Source: Dryocola sp. LX212 (lineage in GTDB: Bacteria; Pseudomonadota; Gammaproteobacteria; Enterobacterales; Enterobacteriaceae). Taken from it: a DNA stretch of 64,000 nucleotides. The stretch lies in contig CP167917.1 of assembly GCA_041504365.1 (NCBI GenBank), positions 3,162,001-3,226,000 on the forward strand, given 5' to 3'. Positions 48,792-59,994 of the stretch are shown here, piece after piece (within the stretch, counting starts at the first letter, position 1; each line of letters starts with the position of its first letter). The notes under the pieces are model-generated. The model ran no database searches. It was not told the origin of the DNA and worked only from the letters and a program-made list of their open reading frames with translations. The position numbers were made by a program, and so were the translations under genes.

Positions 48792-49469
48792 TTAAATCTC
48801 GTCTGGCGACCTCAGATTGGTCACAGCAATTCGCTCGCCGCGCTTACGCTCGCGCTCGGACTGCATGTTGGCGCGATAAACGCCCTGATCGCCAACAACC
48901 CACGACAGCGGGCGGCGCTCTTTACCAATCGATTCCTGCAGCAGCATCAGCGCCTGCATATAGGCTTCGGGACGCGGCGGGCAGCCCGGGATGTAGACGT
49001 CAACCGGCAGGAATTTATCCACGCCCTGCACGACGGAGTAGATGTCGTACATGCCGCCTGAGTTGGCGCAGGCACCCATGGAGATTACCCATTTTGGCTC
49101 AAGCATCTGGTCGTAAAGGCGCTGAATAACCGGTGCCATTTTGGTGAAGCAGGTCCCGGCGATAACCATCAGGTCAGCCTGACGAGGAGACGCACGCAGT
49201 ACTTCTGCACCAAAACGGGCCACGTCATGCACGGCGGTAAACGAGGTCACCATCTCTACGTAGCAGCAAGAAAGGCCAAAGTTATATGGCCAAATTGAGT
49301 TTTTACGTCCCCAGTTAACCATGTCGTGCATGGCATGCTCGAGCTTGCCCATGTACACGCTACGGTTAATTTCTGCGTCCAGTGGATCGGTAACGATTTC
49401 CTGTTTTTGCAGGGGATAACGGTCATTCTCACCGTTGTTGGGGTCTATGCGGGTGAGCGTATAGTCCAT
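48792..49469 (-). CDS. nuoB: NADH:quinone oxidoreductase subunit B
   Basis: Subunit carrying the terminal cluster N2 next to quinone, 225 residues (E. coli 220). Adjacent Cys ligands in [11 protein letters not shown] (about 68-69), with others in AGTCFTKM and [10 protein letters not shown]. The small extra length is at the C-terminus. About 90 bases separate it from nuoCD. Confidence 0.98.
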   Translation of the reverse strand: MDYTLTRIDPNNGENDRYPLQKQEIVTDPLDAEINRSVYMGKLEHAMHDMVNWGRKNSIWPYNFGLSCCYVEMVTSFTAVHDVARFGAEVLRASPRQADLMVIAGTCFTKMAPVIQRLYDQMLEPKWVISMGACANSGGMYDIYSVVQGVDKFLPVDVYIPGCPPRPEAYMQALMLLQESIGKERRPLSWVVGDQGVYRANMQSERERKRGERIAVTNLRSPDEI

Positions 49470-49484
49470 CTTATTGCCTCGCTG

Positions 49485-49931
49485 TTACTGCGTATGACGG
49501 TTAGTGAGACTGTCGGTTTCCGGGTTGATTTGCTCACGGCGCGAACGCGCAGGAGTCCAATCGAGCGCGCCAATACGCACCAGATACACCAGACCAGCCA
49601 GTAGCACTAAAATGAAAATTGCGGCTTCCGCGAAACCAATCCAGCCACTTTCCCGAATGGAAGTAGACCACGCATAGAGATACAGGGCTTCCACGTCGAA
49701 GATAACGAAGAACATGGCCACCAGGTAAAACTTAGCGGAAAGGCGTAAACGCGCGGTACCAACGGAGTCAATACCTGACTCGAAGGGGGTATTCTTGTGC
49801 CGGCCCTTGGCTCTCCCGCCCAGGAACCATGCCCCGAGCAGCATTACGCAACACAGGCCAACGGCAACAATAAGAAAGACAGCGAACGCCCAGTGATGAG
49901 CGATAACTTCAGTGGTTGTTGACATACTCAT
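49485..49931 (-). CDS. nuoA: NADH:quinone oxidoreductase subunit A
   Basis: First gene of the nuo operon, a three-helix membrane subunit of 148 residues (E. coli 147). Conserved loop [39 protein letters not shown], including the FESG and FDVE motifs, near the quinone site. 15 bases before nuoB. Confidence 0.98.
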   Translation of the reverse strand: MSMSTTTEVIAHHWAFAVFLIVAVGLCCVMLLGAWFLGGRAKGRHKNTPFESGIDSVGTARLRLSAKFYLVAMFFVIFDVEALYLYAWSTSIRESGWIGFAEAAIFILVLLAGLVYLVRIGALDWTPARSRREQINPETDSLTNRHTQ

Positions 49932-50561
49932 TGCTTACTCATCAAAAGTGGCGCTAAAACCTCTGCTCTTGGCTGGCAGATGAACACCACATCGATTCAT
50001 GGGGAGGAACAAATAAACCTACAATAACTACCGGAAAACAGAAATTCACCAGCAAATTGATGGGGTTTTTTACTCCTTTCTATAACCTTTTGTCAACTTT
50101 AACAAAAGTATCCACACATTAATTTACATCGACGCCGATTCATTAACATTTAATGCCTAATACTCGATTTAACCGAATTATCAATCAGTTTTAACTGTAG
50201 GTGAATCGTGTCCGTAAGGCGCGGAAAAATGTGCAGCACCTCTATTTTGGCAGGAAATCACAACTATTCCTCCCCCTAAGAGGGAGTATTTTCTTGATCT
50301 GAGACACGCTTTTGTTAATTCGAAGCTTAAAGGAGCAACATTGCCGCCCGTTTTTTAACAATTACTGCGACTCAGAATTTGTCAAATGGCATTTGTGGAA
50401 AGAAGCACAACTTAATAACAACTTCTTGTTTTTATTATTATTTATATTTATTATAATTAAATAATCGCACGTTTAGATAAAAAATAGGCGGTCGGAAGAA
50501 AAATTTGACCCAGCGGCCCGTTTTATACAGCTAACAATTTGTTACCAACTAATCCCTAAAA
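49932..50561. other. nuo operon control region and lrhA 3' flank
   Basis: 630 bases without a gene, as expected for the long nuo promoter region known in E. coli (regulated by ArcA, NarL, FNR and others). ATTAACATTTAATG near 50142-50155 resembles an ArcA-type repeat. A short hairpin CTCCC/GGGAG lies near 50270-50287. The stretch 50430-50465 is almost pure AT and could favour H-NS or IHF. I cannot place transcription starts. Confidence 0.55.
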
Positions 50562-51497
50562 CTATTCAGTATCGCGCTCAACCAGCAGCGGATCGCTGCC
50601 CTCTTCCGGACTAGCTGGATAATGATAGGGGTTCGGGCTGGTTTCCATCGCGCTGAAGATTGCCTGCGCCATCTCGTTGTTGGTGTTCGGATCGCGACAA
50701 AGCAGATAGCGGGTATCGGGCATCGCAGGCAGACCATCTGTAGCACCCAGCACGCGAAGTTCAGGGCTCATCATCTCCACCGGCCGCGCGGTGATCCCCA
50801 GACCAGCTTTAACAGCCGCTCTTACGGCGGCAAGCGTGGAAGCGACATAAGATATCCGCCACGGAATGCGTTCAGCGTTAAGATGTTCAAGCATCATGTC
50901 GCGATAGGGACTTGGGTCGTCCAGCAGCACCAGAGGTACGGCCTCCCCTTTCTGGAAAACGTAATCCGCCGCGCAGTACCATAATGTAGGCGAGGTGCGC
51001 AGCACGATTGAGTCAAAATGCGCAGGCCTGGAAGTTGTGACGACTAAATCAACTTCCTGCTGGTTCAGCATTTCAATCATAAAGGGGTTACGCTTGACAC
51101 GCACATCCAGCGCCAGCTTCGGATAGACCGAACTCACCCGATTAAGCAGGAAAGGTAAAATCGTGTCTGCGGTTTCGTCTGATGCGCCGATTGTTAGCAC
51201 GCCCTGCAGATTACTGAACATTAAAGACGAACAGGCTTCATCGTTAAAACGAAGAATTTTCCGCGCATAGCCCAGCAGCTGAATACCGTGCTCCGTCAAA
51301 AGTTTGTTACGCCCATGACGCGCAAAGAGTTCTTTTCCTACCAGTTGCTCAAGGCGCTGCATCTGCTGGCTGACGGCGGACTGCGTGCGGCGTACTGCTG
51401 CGGCAGCGGCCGCAAAGGTGTTCAGATCGGCAACCGCAACAAAAGTCCTCAACAGATCGAGGTCGAGATTAAGGATCGGACGATTTGCGTTAATCAT
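50562..51497 (-). CDS. lrhA: LysR-type regulator LrhA
   Basis: Repressor of flagellar master genes flhDC and of type 1 fimbriae in E. coli, 311 residues (E. coli 312). The N-terminal winged helix-turn-helix is clear ([42 protein letters not shown], about 12-53), followed by a LysR substrate-binding domain. The start at 51497 ([16 protein letters not shown]) matches the family. It is divergent from alaA with nearly 1 kb between, consistent with the long leader and autoregulation described in E. coli, where RcsB also represses it. Confidence 0.97.
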   Translation of the reverse strand: MINANRPILNLDLDLLRTFVAVADLNTFAAAAAAVRRTQSAVSQQMQRLEQLVGKELFARHGRNKLLTEHGIQLLGYARKILRFNDEACSSLMFSNLQGVLTIGASDETADTILPFLLNRVSSVYPKLALDVRVKRNPFMIEMLNQQEVDLVVTTSRPAHFDSIVLRTSPTLWYCAADYVFQKGEAVPLVLLDDPSPYRDMMLEHLNAERIPWRISYVASTLAAVRAAVKAGLGITARPVEMMSPELRVLGATDGLPAMPDTRYLLCRDPNTNNEMAQAIFSAMETSPNPYHYPASPEEGSDPLLVERDTE

Positions 51498-52372
51498 AAT
51501 TTTTTCACTAGTAGGTTGCTCTTACGAGTCTGCCCTTGTTCTATTGCTGTGATTTATCAAATAGATAAAGCAATTCCATTTACAGAACGGATCCTGAGGG
51601 TTTTACTGCCATTGGGTTCAGTCGTTCTGACAAGTAATTTTTATTACCGCTGCGTCTTCTCTATTTTGAGAAAATCAACGCGGGATATTGCACTGACGAA
51701 TACAACATACAAATAATCGTCTCGTCGTACCAGTAGGTTTAATTCAAAAATCGTAATATTTGTAAACTCTCTACAGGAATGATTTTAATTATTCCTGGCA
51801 CCGGTAAGAAACGCAGTACGTGAAACCCGGCCTGGAGACTAGCGGCGCAAGCATGGGCGCAGAAACAACGAGACATCAGTGAACAACCAGTAACACAGGG
51901 GATAATCCGAAATGAGGTAATGTAACGACCTTATTCCAGGGGTATCTTACCGCAAATCAACACAACTTATAAGGTAACATGCGAATTATCTGATCTCATT
52001 CTCTTTTTTTCACTTCCACCCAGTCAGTTTATTCTTAACGTAGAGTGATTTTGTCACGCGCTATAATAAATTCACCTTAACTATTACTCATGCATATATT
52101 AATTACATCCTGGATTAAGATTATAAACATCTTCTTAACGCCTGAAGTTTGCTATTCACCCTAGTGCATGAACATTCATTTTTCCTTATGCATTGTTCAA
52201 TAATGTTACAGCTGGGAACAGCTACTCTATGAAAGTTCGAGAACAGCAGTAGATAAAATCATACTAAAAGCCATAACCCAGATAATTACGCTGTATAAAA
52301 TTAAATTTCAAAAATAAAAGACTAGCTAAGTTTTTTTTTAGCTAGATTTTCAACTTACTAAGGAGTGCAAAC
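51498..52372. other. lrhA-alaA divergent control region
   Basis: About 875 bases, AT-rich, no protein gene recognised. Inverted repeats: CAGGAAT/ATTCCTG (51774-51797), whose right part (TTTAATTATTCCTG) resembles an RcsAB box; TTAAGAT/ATCTTcTTAA (52115-52138); and CTAGCTAA/TTAGCTAG around a T-run (52322-52345), 28 bases before a leader ORF. The region is expected to hold the lrhA promoter and long leader on one strand and the alaA promoter on the other. Confidence 0.5.
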
Positions 52373-52471
52373 ATGCGCAACTTCCCACCTCGCCTCGCTT
52401 CAAATCTCGAGCCTGCAGGAGTACATTGGAGCCTGGTTGCTTCCACGGCAGGAAGTAACGCTCACATTTAA
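52373..52471 (+). CDS. Possible 32-residue leader peptide of alaA
   Basis: ATG-started ORF of 32 codons with an excellent SD (AAGGAG, 7 bases before the ATG), ending 12 bases before alaA. The peptide begins MRNFPPRLASNLEP and ends STAGSNAHI; it has no membrane segment and no alanine run. It is not recognised. Its SD and position suggest a translated leader that could control alaA, for example by stalling at the PP pair or by coupling, but this is inference. Confidence 0.5.
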   Translation: MRNFPPRLASNLEPAGVHWSLVASTAGSNAHI

Positions 52472-52483
52472 GGTCGAAGGTTC

Positions 52484-53698
52484 ATGTCCCCTATCGAAAA
52501 ATCCAGCAAATTAGATAACGTCTGTTACGACATTCGCGGTCCGGTTCTCAAAGAGGCAAAACGCCTGGAAGAAGAAGGCCATAAAGTGCTTAAGCTGAAC
52601 ATCGGCAACCCGGCGCCGTTCGGTTTTGACGCCCCGGATGAAATCCTTGTCGATGTGATCCGCAACCTTCCGACCGCGCAAGGATACTGCGATTCGAAAG
52701 GGCTGTACTCCGCGCGCAAGGCTATCATGCAGCATTACCAGGCCCGCGGTATGCGTGATGTAACCGTCGAAGATATCTACATCGGTAACGGCGTGTCCGA
52801 ACTCATCGTCCAGTCGATGCAGGCGCTGCTGAACAGCGGCGACGAAATGCTGGTTCCGGCCCCGGACTACCCGCTGTGGACCGCCGCCGTGTCTCTTTCC
52901 GGCGGTAAAGCGGTTCACTATCTTTGTGATGAATCCGCAGACTGGTTCCCGGACCTCGACGATATCCGCGCTAAAATCACTCCCCGTACCCGCGGCATCG
53001 TAATCATCAACCCGAATAACCCAACCGGGGCAGTCTATTCGAAAGAGCTGCTGATGGAGATCGTTGAGCTGGCGCGCCAGCACAACCTGATCATCTTCGC
53101 CGATGAGATTTACGACAAAATCCTTTACGACGAAGCAGAGCACATCTCCATCGCCACGCTGGCGCCGGACCTGCTGACCATTACCTTCAACGGGCTGTCC
53201 AAGACCTATCGTGTCGCGGGCTTCCGCCAGGGCTGGATGGTGTTGAGCGGGCCGAAGAAGCACGCAAAAGGCTATATTGAAGGGCTGGAGATGCTGGCCT
53301 CGATGCGTCTTTGCGCCAACGTGCCCGCACAGCATGCGATTCAGACCGCGCTGGGGGGCTATCAGAGCATCAGCGAATTTATCGTGCCCGGCGGGCGTCT
53401 TTACGAGCAGCGCAATCGGGCATGGGAGCTAATCAACGATATTCCCGGCGTTTCGTGCGTGAAACCGCGCGGCGCGCTGTATATGTTCCCAAAAATCGAT
53501 GCCAAACGGTTTAACATCCACGACGACCAGAAAATGGTGCTGGATTTCCTGCTGCAGGAAAAAGTGCTGCTGGTACAGGGCTCGGCGTTCAACTGGCCGT
53601 GGCCGGACCATGTGCGTATCGTCACGCTGCCGCGCGTGGATGACCTGGAGATGTCCATCAACAAATTTGGGCGTTTCCTGGGGCATTACCACCAGTAG
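52484..53698 (+). CDS. alaA: Glutamate-pyruvate aminotransferase AlaA
   Basis: PLP-dependent class I aminotransferase making alanine from pyruvate, 404 residues (E. coli AlaA, formerly YfbQ, 405). PLP-binding motifs: NPNNPTGAVYS (about 178), FADEIYDKILYD (about 206) and the Schiff-base Lys in FNGLSKTYRVAGFRQGW (about 240). Substrate-carboxylate Arg near 378 in DHVRIVTLPR. The SD AAGG lies 5 bases before the ATG. Preceded closely by a short ORF that may be a leader. Confidence 0.97.
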   Translation: MSPIEKSSKLDNVCYDIRGPVLKEAKRLEEEGHKVLKLNIGNPAPFGFDAPDEILVDVIRNLPTAQGYCDSKGLYSARKAIMQHYQARGMRDVTVEDIYIGNGVSELIVQSMQALLNSGDEMLVPAPDYPLWTAAVSLSGGKAVHYLCDESADWFPDLDDIRAKITPRTRGIVIINPNNPTGAVYSKELLMEIVELARQHNLIIFADEIYDKILYDEAEHISIATLAPDLLTITFNGLSKTYRVAGFRQGWMVLSGPKKHAKGYIEGLEMLASMRLCANVPAQHAIQTALGGYQSISEFIVPGGRLYEQRNRAWELINDIPGVSCVKPRGALYMFPKIDAKRFNIHDDQKMVLDFLLQEKVLLVQGSAFNWPWPDHVRIVTLPRVDDLEMSINKFGRFLGHYHQ

Positions 53699-53710
53699 TC
53701 TGAATCACGC

Positions 53711-53764
53711 AGGGTGGTCATCCACCCTCTTACCGGCGGGTGACGCTCTGCTTACCCGCCCTAC
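53711..53764 (-). repeat. Palindromic intergenic repeat, copy B, with adjoining hairpin
   Basis: The unit at 53735-53764 has the stem GGCGGGT/ACCCGCC and flank GTAGG, the same layout as copies A and C but with paired changes in the stem. A second hairpin, AGGGTGG/CCACCCT (53711-53728), adjoins it. It fills most of the 84-base gap between alaA and yfbR and may act as a terminator. Confidence 0.75.
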
Positions 53765-53782
53765 GCATAATTCGGTGATCCC

Positions 53783-54382
53783 ATGAGTCAAAGTCATTTC
53801 TTCGCCCATCTCTCCCGCCTGAAACTCATTAATCGCTGGCCGCTGATGCGCAACGTGCGCACCGAAAACGTCTCGGAGCACAGCCTGCAGGTGGCAATGG
53901 TTGCTCATGCCCTGGCGGCGATCAAAAACCGTAAGTTCAACGGCAGCGTGAACGCCGAGCGTATTGCGCTGCTGGCGATGTACCACGACGCCAGCGAAGT
54001 CCTGACCGGCGATCTGCCCACCCCGGTGAAATACTTTAATTCCCAGATTGCCCATGAGTACAAAGCGATTGAAAAAATAGCCCAGCAGAAGCTTATCGAT
54101 ATGGTGCCGCAGGAGCTGAGGGATATCTGGGCGCCGCTGATTGATGAACATCAGTGCAGCGAAGAAGAGAAAGCGATAGTGAAGCAGGCCGACGCGCTTT
54201 GCGCCTATCTGAAATGCCTCGAAGAGCTGTCCGCCGGGAACAACGAGTTTCTGCTGGCGAAGGGCCGTCTGGAAAAAACGCTGGCCGACCGGCATAGCGA
54301 AGAGATGGATTACTTCATGAATGTGTTTGTGCCGAGCTTTCAGCTTTCGCTGGATGAAATAAGCCAGGATTCACCGCTTTAG
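53783..54382 (+). CDS. yfbR: 5'-Deoxynucleotidase YfbR
   Basis: HD-domain phosphohydrolase that removes phosphate from deoxyribonucleoside 5'-monophosphates, 199 residues as in E. coli. Residues known in the E. coli structure are all present: R18-W19, H33 (ENVSEH), H68-D69 ([15 protein letters not shown]) and D137 region ([12 protein letters not shown]). Cytoplasmic. It probably helps balance dNMP pools with dcd/dut pathways. Transcribed in the direction of alaA. Confidence 0.97.
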   Translation: MSQSHFFAHLSRLKLINRWPLMRNVRTENVSEHSLQVAMVAHALAAIKNRKFNGSVNAERIALLAMYHDASEVLTGDLPTPVKYFNSQIAHEYKAIEKIAQQKLIDMVPQELRDIWAPLIDEHQCSEEEKAIVKQADALCAYLKCLEELSAGNNEFLLAKGRLEKTLADRHSEEMDYFMNVFVPSFQLSLDEISQDSPL

Positions 54383-54765
54383 AGGGTTTATTTAAAGTTG
54401 ACGGTTGCCACTTGGTAAATCGGTTAGTGTTAACTGGGGGGACGCAGGATATCCACAAAATGAACCGCCCCCTCCAGACACCGTTAACCCAGAGAGAGTT
54501 GTGAATCGGTGCTGGGAATGTCCAGCACTACATCGTTGCCATCACGTTTAAACGCAATTTGTACGCATATTTTACTGAAATTCCAATTGCATTGGGAAGT
54601 TTTATACTGATTTTAGATTTTACTTTTCTGTGGCTGTTATTTTATATAAAACCATCACGGCGGCGGCTAAGATCGCTTTATTAATTTGCGGGAAGGCATT
54701 GTGGGTAAGCGCTAGTCTCAGCTATCCTGGCTGAAGATATAGAGACCCCGGCTATAATTATTTAA
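54383..54765. other. Convergent spacer yfbR-yfbS
   Basis: 383 bases. A long inverted pairing, GTTAAC (54429-54434) with GTTAAC (54483-54488), encloses GGGGGG and CCGCCCCC segments and probably ends yfbR transcription. A 34-codon GTG ORF with a hydrophobic centre lies at 54630-54734 but has no SD. Otherwise nothing is recognised. Confidence 0.45.
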
Positions 54766-56598
54766 TTAAAAGGGGAACAGCATCGGCACCATCACAACGC
54801 TTACCACCATCACAATCACCGTGAAAGGTACGCCCAGCTTTACGAAGTCGCTGAACTTGTAGTTCCCCGGTCCCAGCACCAGCGTATTGACCGGGGAAGA
54901 AACAGGCGTCATGAACGCGGCGGAAGCGGCAAGCGCCACAATCATCGCAAACGGATAAGGGGACACGCCCATTGTTTTTGCGGCAGCCAGAGCAATCGGC
55001 GCCATTAATACGGCCGTTGCGGTATTAGAGATAAACAGCCCGATAGCCGCACACATCACGAACAGGCACACCAGCATGATGTACGGCCCGTAACCGCCTC
55101 CGAATGACATTAACCCGCTGACGATTAAATCCACCCCGCCGGTTTTCTGCAGCGCCAGCGCAAACGGCATCATGCCAACGATCAGGATGATGCTCGGCCA
55201 GTGAATGGCTTTATAGGCGCTTTCCATGTCGATACAGCGGAATTTACCCATCAGCAGGCAGGCGATAATGGCCGCGATGGGGTTGGGAACTTCATCAGTC
55301 AGCATCAGCGCCACCATCAAGGCCAGGCAGAAGATGGCGTGCGGGGCCTGACTGTGGGCAGGAGAGGCTTCCCCTTCCTCTACCGGCAGGTTTAACACCA
55401 GGAAATCGCGGCTTTTCTGGTTCAGCTGGCTGATAAGCTTCCAGTCCCCCACCACCAGCAGAATATCCCCCAGCTGAAGAGCCTCATCCACCAGCACGCC
55501 TTCCAGCGCCTCGCCGCTGCGCTTAAGGCCTACCACGTTCAGCCCGTAGCGGGTACGAAAGCCGATTTCTCGCAGCGTCTGGCCGATAAGTTCTGAATCC
55601 GGGATCATCGACACTTCCGCCATGCCAACATCCAGCGCCTGGTCAGAGAAGTAGTCTCCACGCAGCACCATAGGCTCCAGCATCTGCTGGGTGCAAAACT
55701 CCCTGAGATCCACATCCGAGGAGGACATATCAATCAGCAGCACGTCGCGGGCGCGGAACTCCGTTACCCCGGTAACGTTGACGATCACCCGACGGAATTT
55801 ACGCCAGCGCTCCAGGCCAATCACGTTGGCCCCGTAACGCTCGCGCAGTTTTAAATCATCCAGGCGGTGGCCCACCATCGGTGAGCCGGGGCGGATAGCC
55901 AGGCGACGAGCGCGTCCGGTCAGGCGATACTCTTTTATAAGGTCGCGAAACGTGCGCCGCTTCCATCCCGCCCTGCCGTCTTCCTTGTTCTGGCCCTTAA
56001 GGGCGAACCGCGCGAACAGCATATAAACGATACCGAGCACCAGCACGACAAGACCGATTGGCGTGACGCTAAAGAAATTGAAGCCGTGCAACCCTTCGCG
56101 CAGCAATTCACTATTGATAACCAGGTTAGGCGGCGTGGCGACCAGCGTCATCATGCCGCTGATAAGGCCAGCGAAGCTTAGCGGCATCATCAGCCGCGAC
56201 GGGGAGATCTTCATGCGCATGGAGACGCTGAGTACAACGGGGATAAAAATGGCGACGACGCCGGTGGAGCTCATAAAGGCCCCCAGTCCGGCAACGGTTA
56301 ACATCAGCAGGACCAGCATTTTCGTTTCGCTGCTGCCCGCGGCGCTGACCAGCCAGGATCCCATCTTGGTTGCCACGCCGGTGCGCACCAGGCCGTCGCC
56401 GAGAATAAAGAGGGCGGCAATCAGAATAACGTTAGGGTCGCTGAAGCCGGAAAAAGCTTCGCTGAGCGTGAGCGTGCCGCTAAGCACGAAGGCGATAATC
56501 ACCAGCAGCGCGATCGCGTCCATCCGAACCTTGCCGGTAGCGAACAGCACGACGGCAATGCCTAACAGCGATAAGACCCAAATCAATTCCGAACTCAA
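54766..56598 (-). CDS. yfbS: SLC13-type transporter with two TrkA-C domains, YfbS
   Basis: 610 residues, as in E. coli. Divalent-anion:Na symporter (ArsB/NhaD-like, SLC13/CitM) membrane domain in two halves, about 1-190 and 405-610, separated by two regulatory TrkA-C (RCK_C) domains (about 205-290 and 300-380; [24 protein letters not shown] and [23 protein letters not shown]). Family motifs are [16 protein letters not shown] and [12 protein letters not shown] in the first half and [17 protein letters not shown] and [15 protein letters not shown] in the second. The substrate is unknown. Confidence 0.95.
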   Translation of the reverse strand: MSSELIWVLSLLGIAVVLFATGKVRMDAIALLVIIAFVLSGTLTLSEAFSGFSDPNVILIAALFILGDGLVRTGVATKMGSWLVSAAGSSETKMLVLLMLTVAGLGAFMSSTGVVAIFIPVVLSVSMRMKISPSRLMMPLSFAGLISGMMTLVATPPNLVINSELLREGLHGFNFFSVTPIGLVVLVLGIVYMLFARFALKGQNKEDGRAGWKRRTFRDLIKEYRLTGRARRLAIRPGSPMVGHRLDDLKLRERYGANVIGLERWRKFRRVIVNVTGVTEFRARDVLLIDMSSSDVDLREFCTQQMLEPMVLRGDYFSDQALDVGMAEVSMIPDSELIGQTLREIGFRTRYGLNVVGLKRSGEALEGVLVDEALQLGDILLVVGDWKLISQLNQKSRDFLVLNLPVEEGEASPAHSQAPHAIFCLALMVALMLTDEVPNPIAAIIACLLMGKFRCIDMESAYKAIHWPSIILIVGMMPFALALQKTGGVDLIVSGLMSFGGGYGPYIMLVCLFVMCAAIGLFISNTATAVLMAPIALAAAKTMGVSPYPFAMIVALAASAAFMTPVSSPVNTLVLGPGNYKFSDFVKLGVPFTVIVMVVSVVMVPMLFPF

Positions 56599-56652
56599 AA
56601 CGCGTCCTTGTTTTCCGAAAATTAACCGAATGCGCTGAGCATGCCATAAAAA

Positions 56653-56672
56653 AACCCCGCCGGTGCGGGGTT
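56653..56672 (-). terminator. yfbT terminator
   Basis: Stem AACCCCGC/GCGGGGTT with loop CGGT, followed on the minus strand by seven Ts, 11 bases after yfbT. Confidence 0.92.
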
Positions 56673-56683
56673 AAATCATGGGA

Positions 56684-57343
56684 TCAGTGTTTTCTTAGAA
56701 CTTCGACGCTGCCGTCCGGCATTTTCTGTATCAACAGCTCGGTCAGTGATTTCAGCGCGTAGTCAACGTGTTCCAGGCGAGGCGTGTCGCCAGGCGCGTT
56801 CACCGCGATCACATGGCAGCCCGCCGCCAGACCGGACAAAATCCCCGCCGGAGCATCTTCCACCACGACGCACTCTTCTGGCTCAAGGCCCAGCAGCTGC
56901 GCCCCCAGCAGATAGGCATCCGGCTCCGGCTTACCGCGCGCCACACGTTCTGCGGTGACGAAAACTTCCGGCTCCGGCAGCCCGCCCGCCAGGCGGCGCG
57001 CGGCGGCAACCGGCACCGAACCAGAGGTGACTATGGCCCAGGGAATGCCCACTTCATTAAGATGCGCCAGCAGCGCTGCCGCCCCCGGCAGCGCCGTGAC
57101 GCCGTCGGTGTCTTCGGATTCGATTTTCTCCAGGCGCAGAAACTCCTGCTGGATCTCTTCTTCAGAGGCCCCCGCCATGAAGTGGCGCAGTGAAGTTATC
57201 GCTTGCTTACCGTGGATAAAGCCCAGCACCTCCTGAGACGAAATATCAAATCGCTTCGCCCAGTTCATCCATGCGCGCTCAACGGCTGGCAGGGAGTCCA
57301 CCAGCGTACCGTCCAAATCAAACAGGAAACCTTTACACTTCAC
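56684..57343 (-). CDS. yfbT: HAD-family sugar phosphatase YfbT (HxpA)
   Basis: 219 residues (E. coli 216). HAD superfamily subclass IA phosphatase acting on small phosphosugars in E. coli. Motif I GFLFDLDGTLVDSLPAV holds the nucleophile Asp; motif II AIVTSGS; motif III Lys in RGKPEPDAYLLGA; motif IV VVVEDAPAGILSG. The GTG at 57343 with GAGGA upstream gives the family length. The ATG at 57364, overlapping the yfbU stop, would give 226 residues and is a real alternative. Confidence 0.93.
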   Translation of the reverse strand: MKCKGFLFDLDGTLVDSLPAVERAWMNWAKRFDISSQEVLGFIHGKQAITSLRHFMAGASEEEIQQEFLRLEKIESEDTDGVTALPGAAALLAHLNEVGIPWAIVTSGSVPVAAARRLAGGLPEPEVFVTAERVARGKPEPDAYLLGAQLLGLEPEECVVVEDAPAGILSGLAAGCHVIAVNAPGDTPRLEHVDYALKSLTELLIQKMPDGSVEVLRKH

Positions 57344-57356
57344 CACACGTCTGTCC

Positions 57357-57881
<525 letters not shown>

Positions 57882-57922
57882 CTAAAAGTATGCCTTCCTT
57901 TATATGCGTAATCGCCCTGCTT

Positions 57923-58378
57923 TTACAAATCATCGAGGAAAGTTTTATCCAGCTGATTAAAGGCACGTTTAAGCACGTCAGCTAACGCCTGATAGTCCGG
58001 CTTTCCTTCGACGGGGGCCAGCGCCTGCCCGGCTTCTTCAAGCTTGCCGCGCACTTCGTAGTACCAGCCTAGAAGGGTTGGCGGCAGTGGAGTCACGGAG
58101 CGTTTGCCCAGCCACCATAGCCCCTGCATCGGCAGGCTACAGGCAAAAAGTGCGGTTGCTACGGCGGGGCCAAGCTGGCCGCCAAGGGCGATCTGCCAGG
58201 TCAATGTGAAGATGGCGAGCGGAGGCATAAAGCGGATCGCAAAGCGGGTGGCGCGGATCACGCGGTTTTCGACAAAGATTGGGGCGAGGCGTTTATCCAC
58301 GGGCCAGGTCTTTGAATAATGCTGGCCACGACCAAAAAGGCTGAACCAGCTTATGTGGGTTTTCTGGGGTGTCGACAT
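57923..58378 (-). CDS. yfbV: UPF0208 membrane protein YfbV
   Basis: 151 residues as in E. coli, two membrane segments (about 44-62 and 68-90) flanked by charged ends. YfbV has been linked in E. coli to insulation of the Ter macrodomain; mechanism unknown. It is divergent from ackA. Confidence 0.95.
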   Translation of the reverse strand: MSTPQKTHISWFSLFGRGQHYSKTWPVDKRLAPIFVENRVIRATRFAIRFMPPLAIFTLTWQIALGGQLGPAVATALFACSLPMQGLWWLGKRSVTPLPPTLLGWYYEVRGKLEEAGQALAPVEGKPDYQALADVLKRAFNQLDKTFLDDL

Positions 58379-58711
58379 GGCTTTACCTCAACTTCACATA
58401 TAAAAAATAAAATTATTGTGCAAGACAACAACTCTATATGACATAATTCAAAATCTTTTGTCTTTACGGGCCGCGGAGGTTATCCTGTGCCGGCTTTTGA
58501 TGGTCGTAGCCGGGAAACCCGCACCTGTCAAATTATCACTCTATTCGCCTTTGCCGAAAAAATGCGCAAAATGGCGTAAACTCAAGAGACTCTCTTCGCC
58601 ATGCCAGAAAAACCACTTTGGCATGACGTTAATCATAAATGTCAGCCTCTTCATGCGCTACGCTGAGAGACTATCTGACGTTTTTTTAGCCACGTAAAAG
58701 TAGGTACTTCC
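58379..58711. other. yfbV-ackA divergent control region
   Basis: 333 bases with an AT-rich half near yfbV. A hairpin, CATGCCA/TGGCATG (58600-58606, 58619-58625), lies in the presumed ackA leader, about 90 bases before the start. No clear -35/-10 pair could be chosen. No gene recognised. Confidence 0.5.
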
Positions 58712-59914
58712 ATGTCGAGTAAGTTAGTACTGGTTCTTAACTGCGGTAGCTCCTCACTGAAATTCGCAATCATTGATGCATTAAACGGTGATGAGTACCT
58801 CTCTGGTTTAGCCGAATGTTTCCATCTTCCTGAAGCACGTATCAAGTGGAAAATGGATGGCGGTAAACAAGAAGCGGCTTTAGGTGCAGGCGCCGCTCAC
58901 AGTGAAGCTCTTAGCTATATGGTTAATACCATTCTGGCACAAAAACCAGAGTTGTCCGAGCAACTGACCGCAATCGGCCACCGTATCGTCCACGGCGGCG
59001 AAAAGTACACCAGCTCCGTCGTTATCGACGACTCTGTGATTCAGGGTATCAAAGATTCCGCCTCTTTTGCACCGCTGCATAACCCGGCGCACCTGATCGG
59101 TATCGCTGAAGCGCTGAAATCCTTCCCTAAACTGGCTGATAAAAACGTTGCCGTGTTCGACACCGCGTTCCACCAGACCATGCCGGAAGAATCTTACCTC
59201 TACGCCCTGCCGTACAAACTGTACAAAGAGCACGGCGTTCGTCGCTACGGCGCACACGGCACCAGCCACTTCTATGTGACTCAGGAAGCGGCCAAAATGC
59301 TGAACAAGCCGGTGGAAGAAGTGAACATCATCACTTGCCACCTGGGCAACGGCGGCTCCGTTTCAGCTATTCGTAACGGCGAATGTGTTGATACTTCTAT
59401 GGGTCTGACCCCGCTGGAAGGTCTGGTTATGGGCACCCGTTCTGGTGACATCGACCCGGCAATCATCTTCCATCTGCACGATGCCCTGGGCATGAGCGTT
59501 GAAGATATCAACAAAATGCTGACCAAAGAGTCCGGCCTGCTGGGCCTGACCGAAGTCACCAGCGACTGCCGTTATGTTGAAGATAACTACGAAACCAAAG
59601 CTGACGCTAAGCGTGCAATGGACGTTTACTGCCACCGCCTGGCAAAATACATCGGTTCTTACACCGCGCTGATGGACGGTCGTCTGGACGCGGTTGTGTT
59701 CACCGGTGGTATCGGTGAAAACGCGGCAATGGTACGTGAACTGTCTCTGGGCAAACTGGGCGTTCTGGGCTTTGAAGTTGACCACGAACGCAACCTGGCC
59801 GCTCGCTTCGGCAAGTCCGGCTACATCAACAAAGAGGGTACCCGCCCGGCGATGGTCATTCCGACCAACGAAGAGCTGGTTATCGCTCAGGATGCATCTC
59901 GCCTGACAGCCTGA
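58712..59914 (+). CDS. ackA: Acetate kinase AckA
   Basis: Converts acetyl phosphate and ADP to acetate and ATP, 400 residues as in E. coli. ASKHA-fold motifs: [15 protein letters not shown] at the N-terminus (phosphate 1), [25 protein letters not shown] (catalytic Asp about 148), [17 protein letters not shown] (about 208), and [13 protein letters not shown] (about 330). Acetyl phosphate made by the pathway can also phosphorylate RcsB, linking to genes elsewhere in the window. Confidence 0.99.
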   Translation: MSSKLVLVLNCGSSSLKFAIIDALNGDEYLSGLAECFHLPEARIKWKMDGGKQEAALGAGAAHSEALSYMVNTILAQKPELSEQLTAIGHRIVHGGEKYTSSVVIDDSVIQGIKDSASFAPLHNPAHLIGIAEALKSFPKLADKNVAVFDTAFHQTMPEESYLYALPYKLYKEHGVRRYGAHGTSHFYVTQEAAKMLNKPVEEVNIITCHLGNGGSVSAIRNGECVDTSMGLTPLEGLVMGTRSGDIDPAIIFHLHDALGMSVEDINKMLTKESGLLGLTEVTSDCRYVEDNYETKADAKRAMDVYCHRLAKYIGSYTALMDGRLDAVVFTGGIGENAAMVRELSLGKLGVLGFEVDHERNLAARFGKSGYINKEGTRPAMVIPTNEELVIAQDASRLTA

Positions 59915-59922
59915 TTCTCCCG

Positions 59923-59951
59923 CCGCCAGCCTTAGCTGGCGGGGTTGTTTT
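59923..59951 (+). terminator. Hairpin between ackA and pta
   Basis: 8-bp stem CCGCCAGC/GCTGGCGG with loop CTTA, followed by GGTTGTTTTC. It looks like a leaky terminator that lowers pta relative to ackA. Confidence 0.6.
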
Positions 59952-59994
59952 CTGAGTCTCACAAGCCACGCTTGTGCAACAAAGAGGTTATCCC

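Noticed and set aside
50201-50302. 33-codon GTG ORF in the nuo control region
   Set aside because: No clear SD, very basic composition, no recognisable family, inside a known regulatory stretch.
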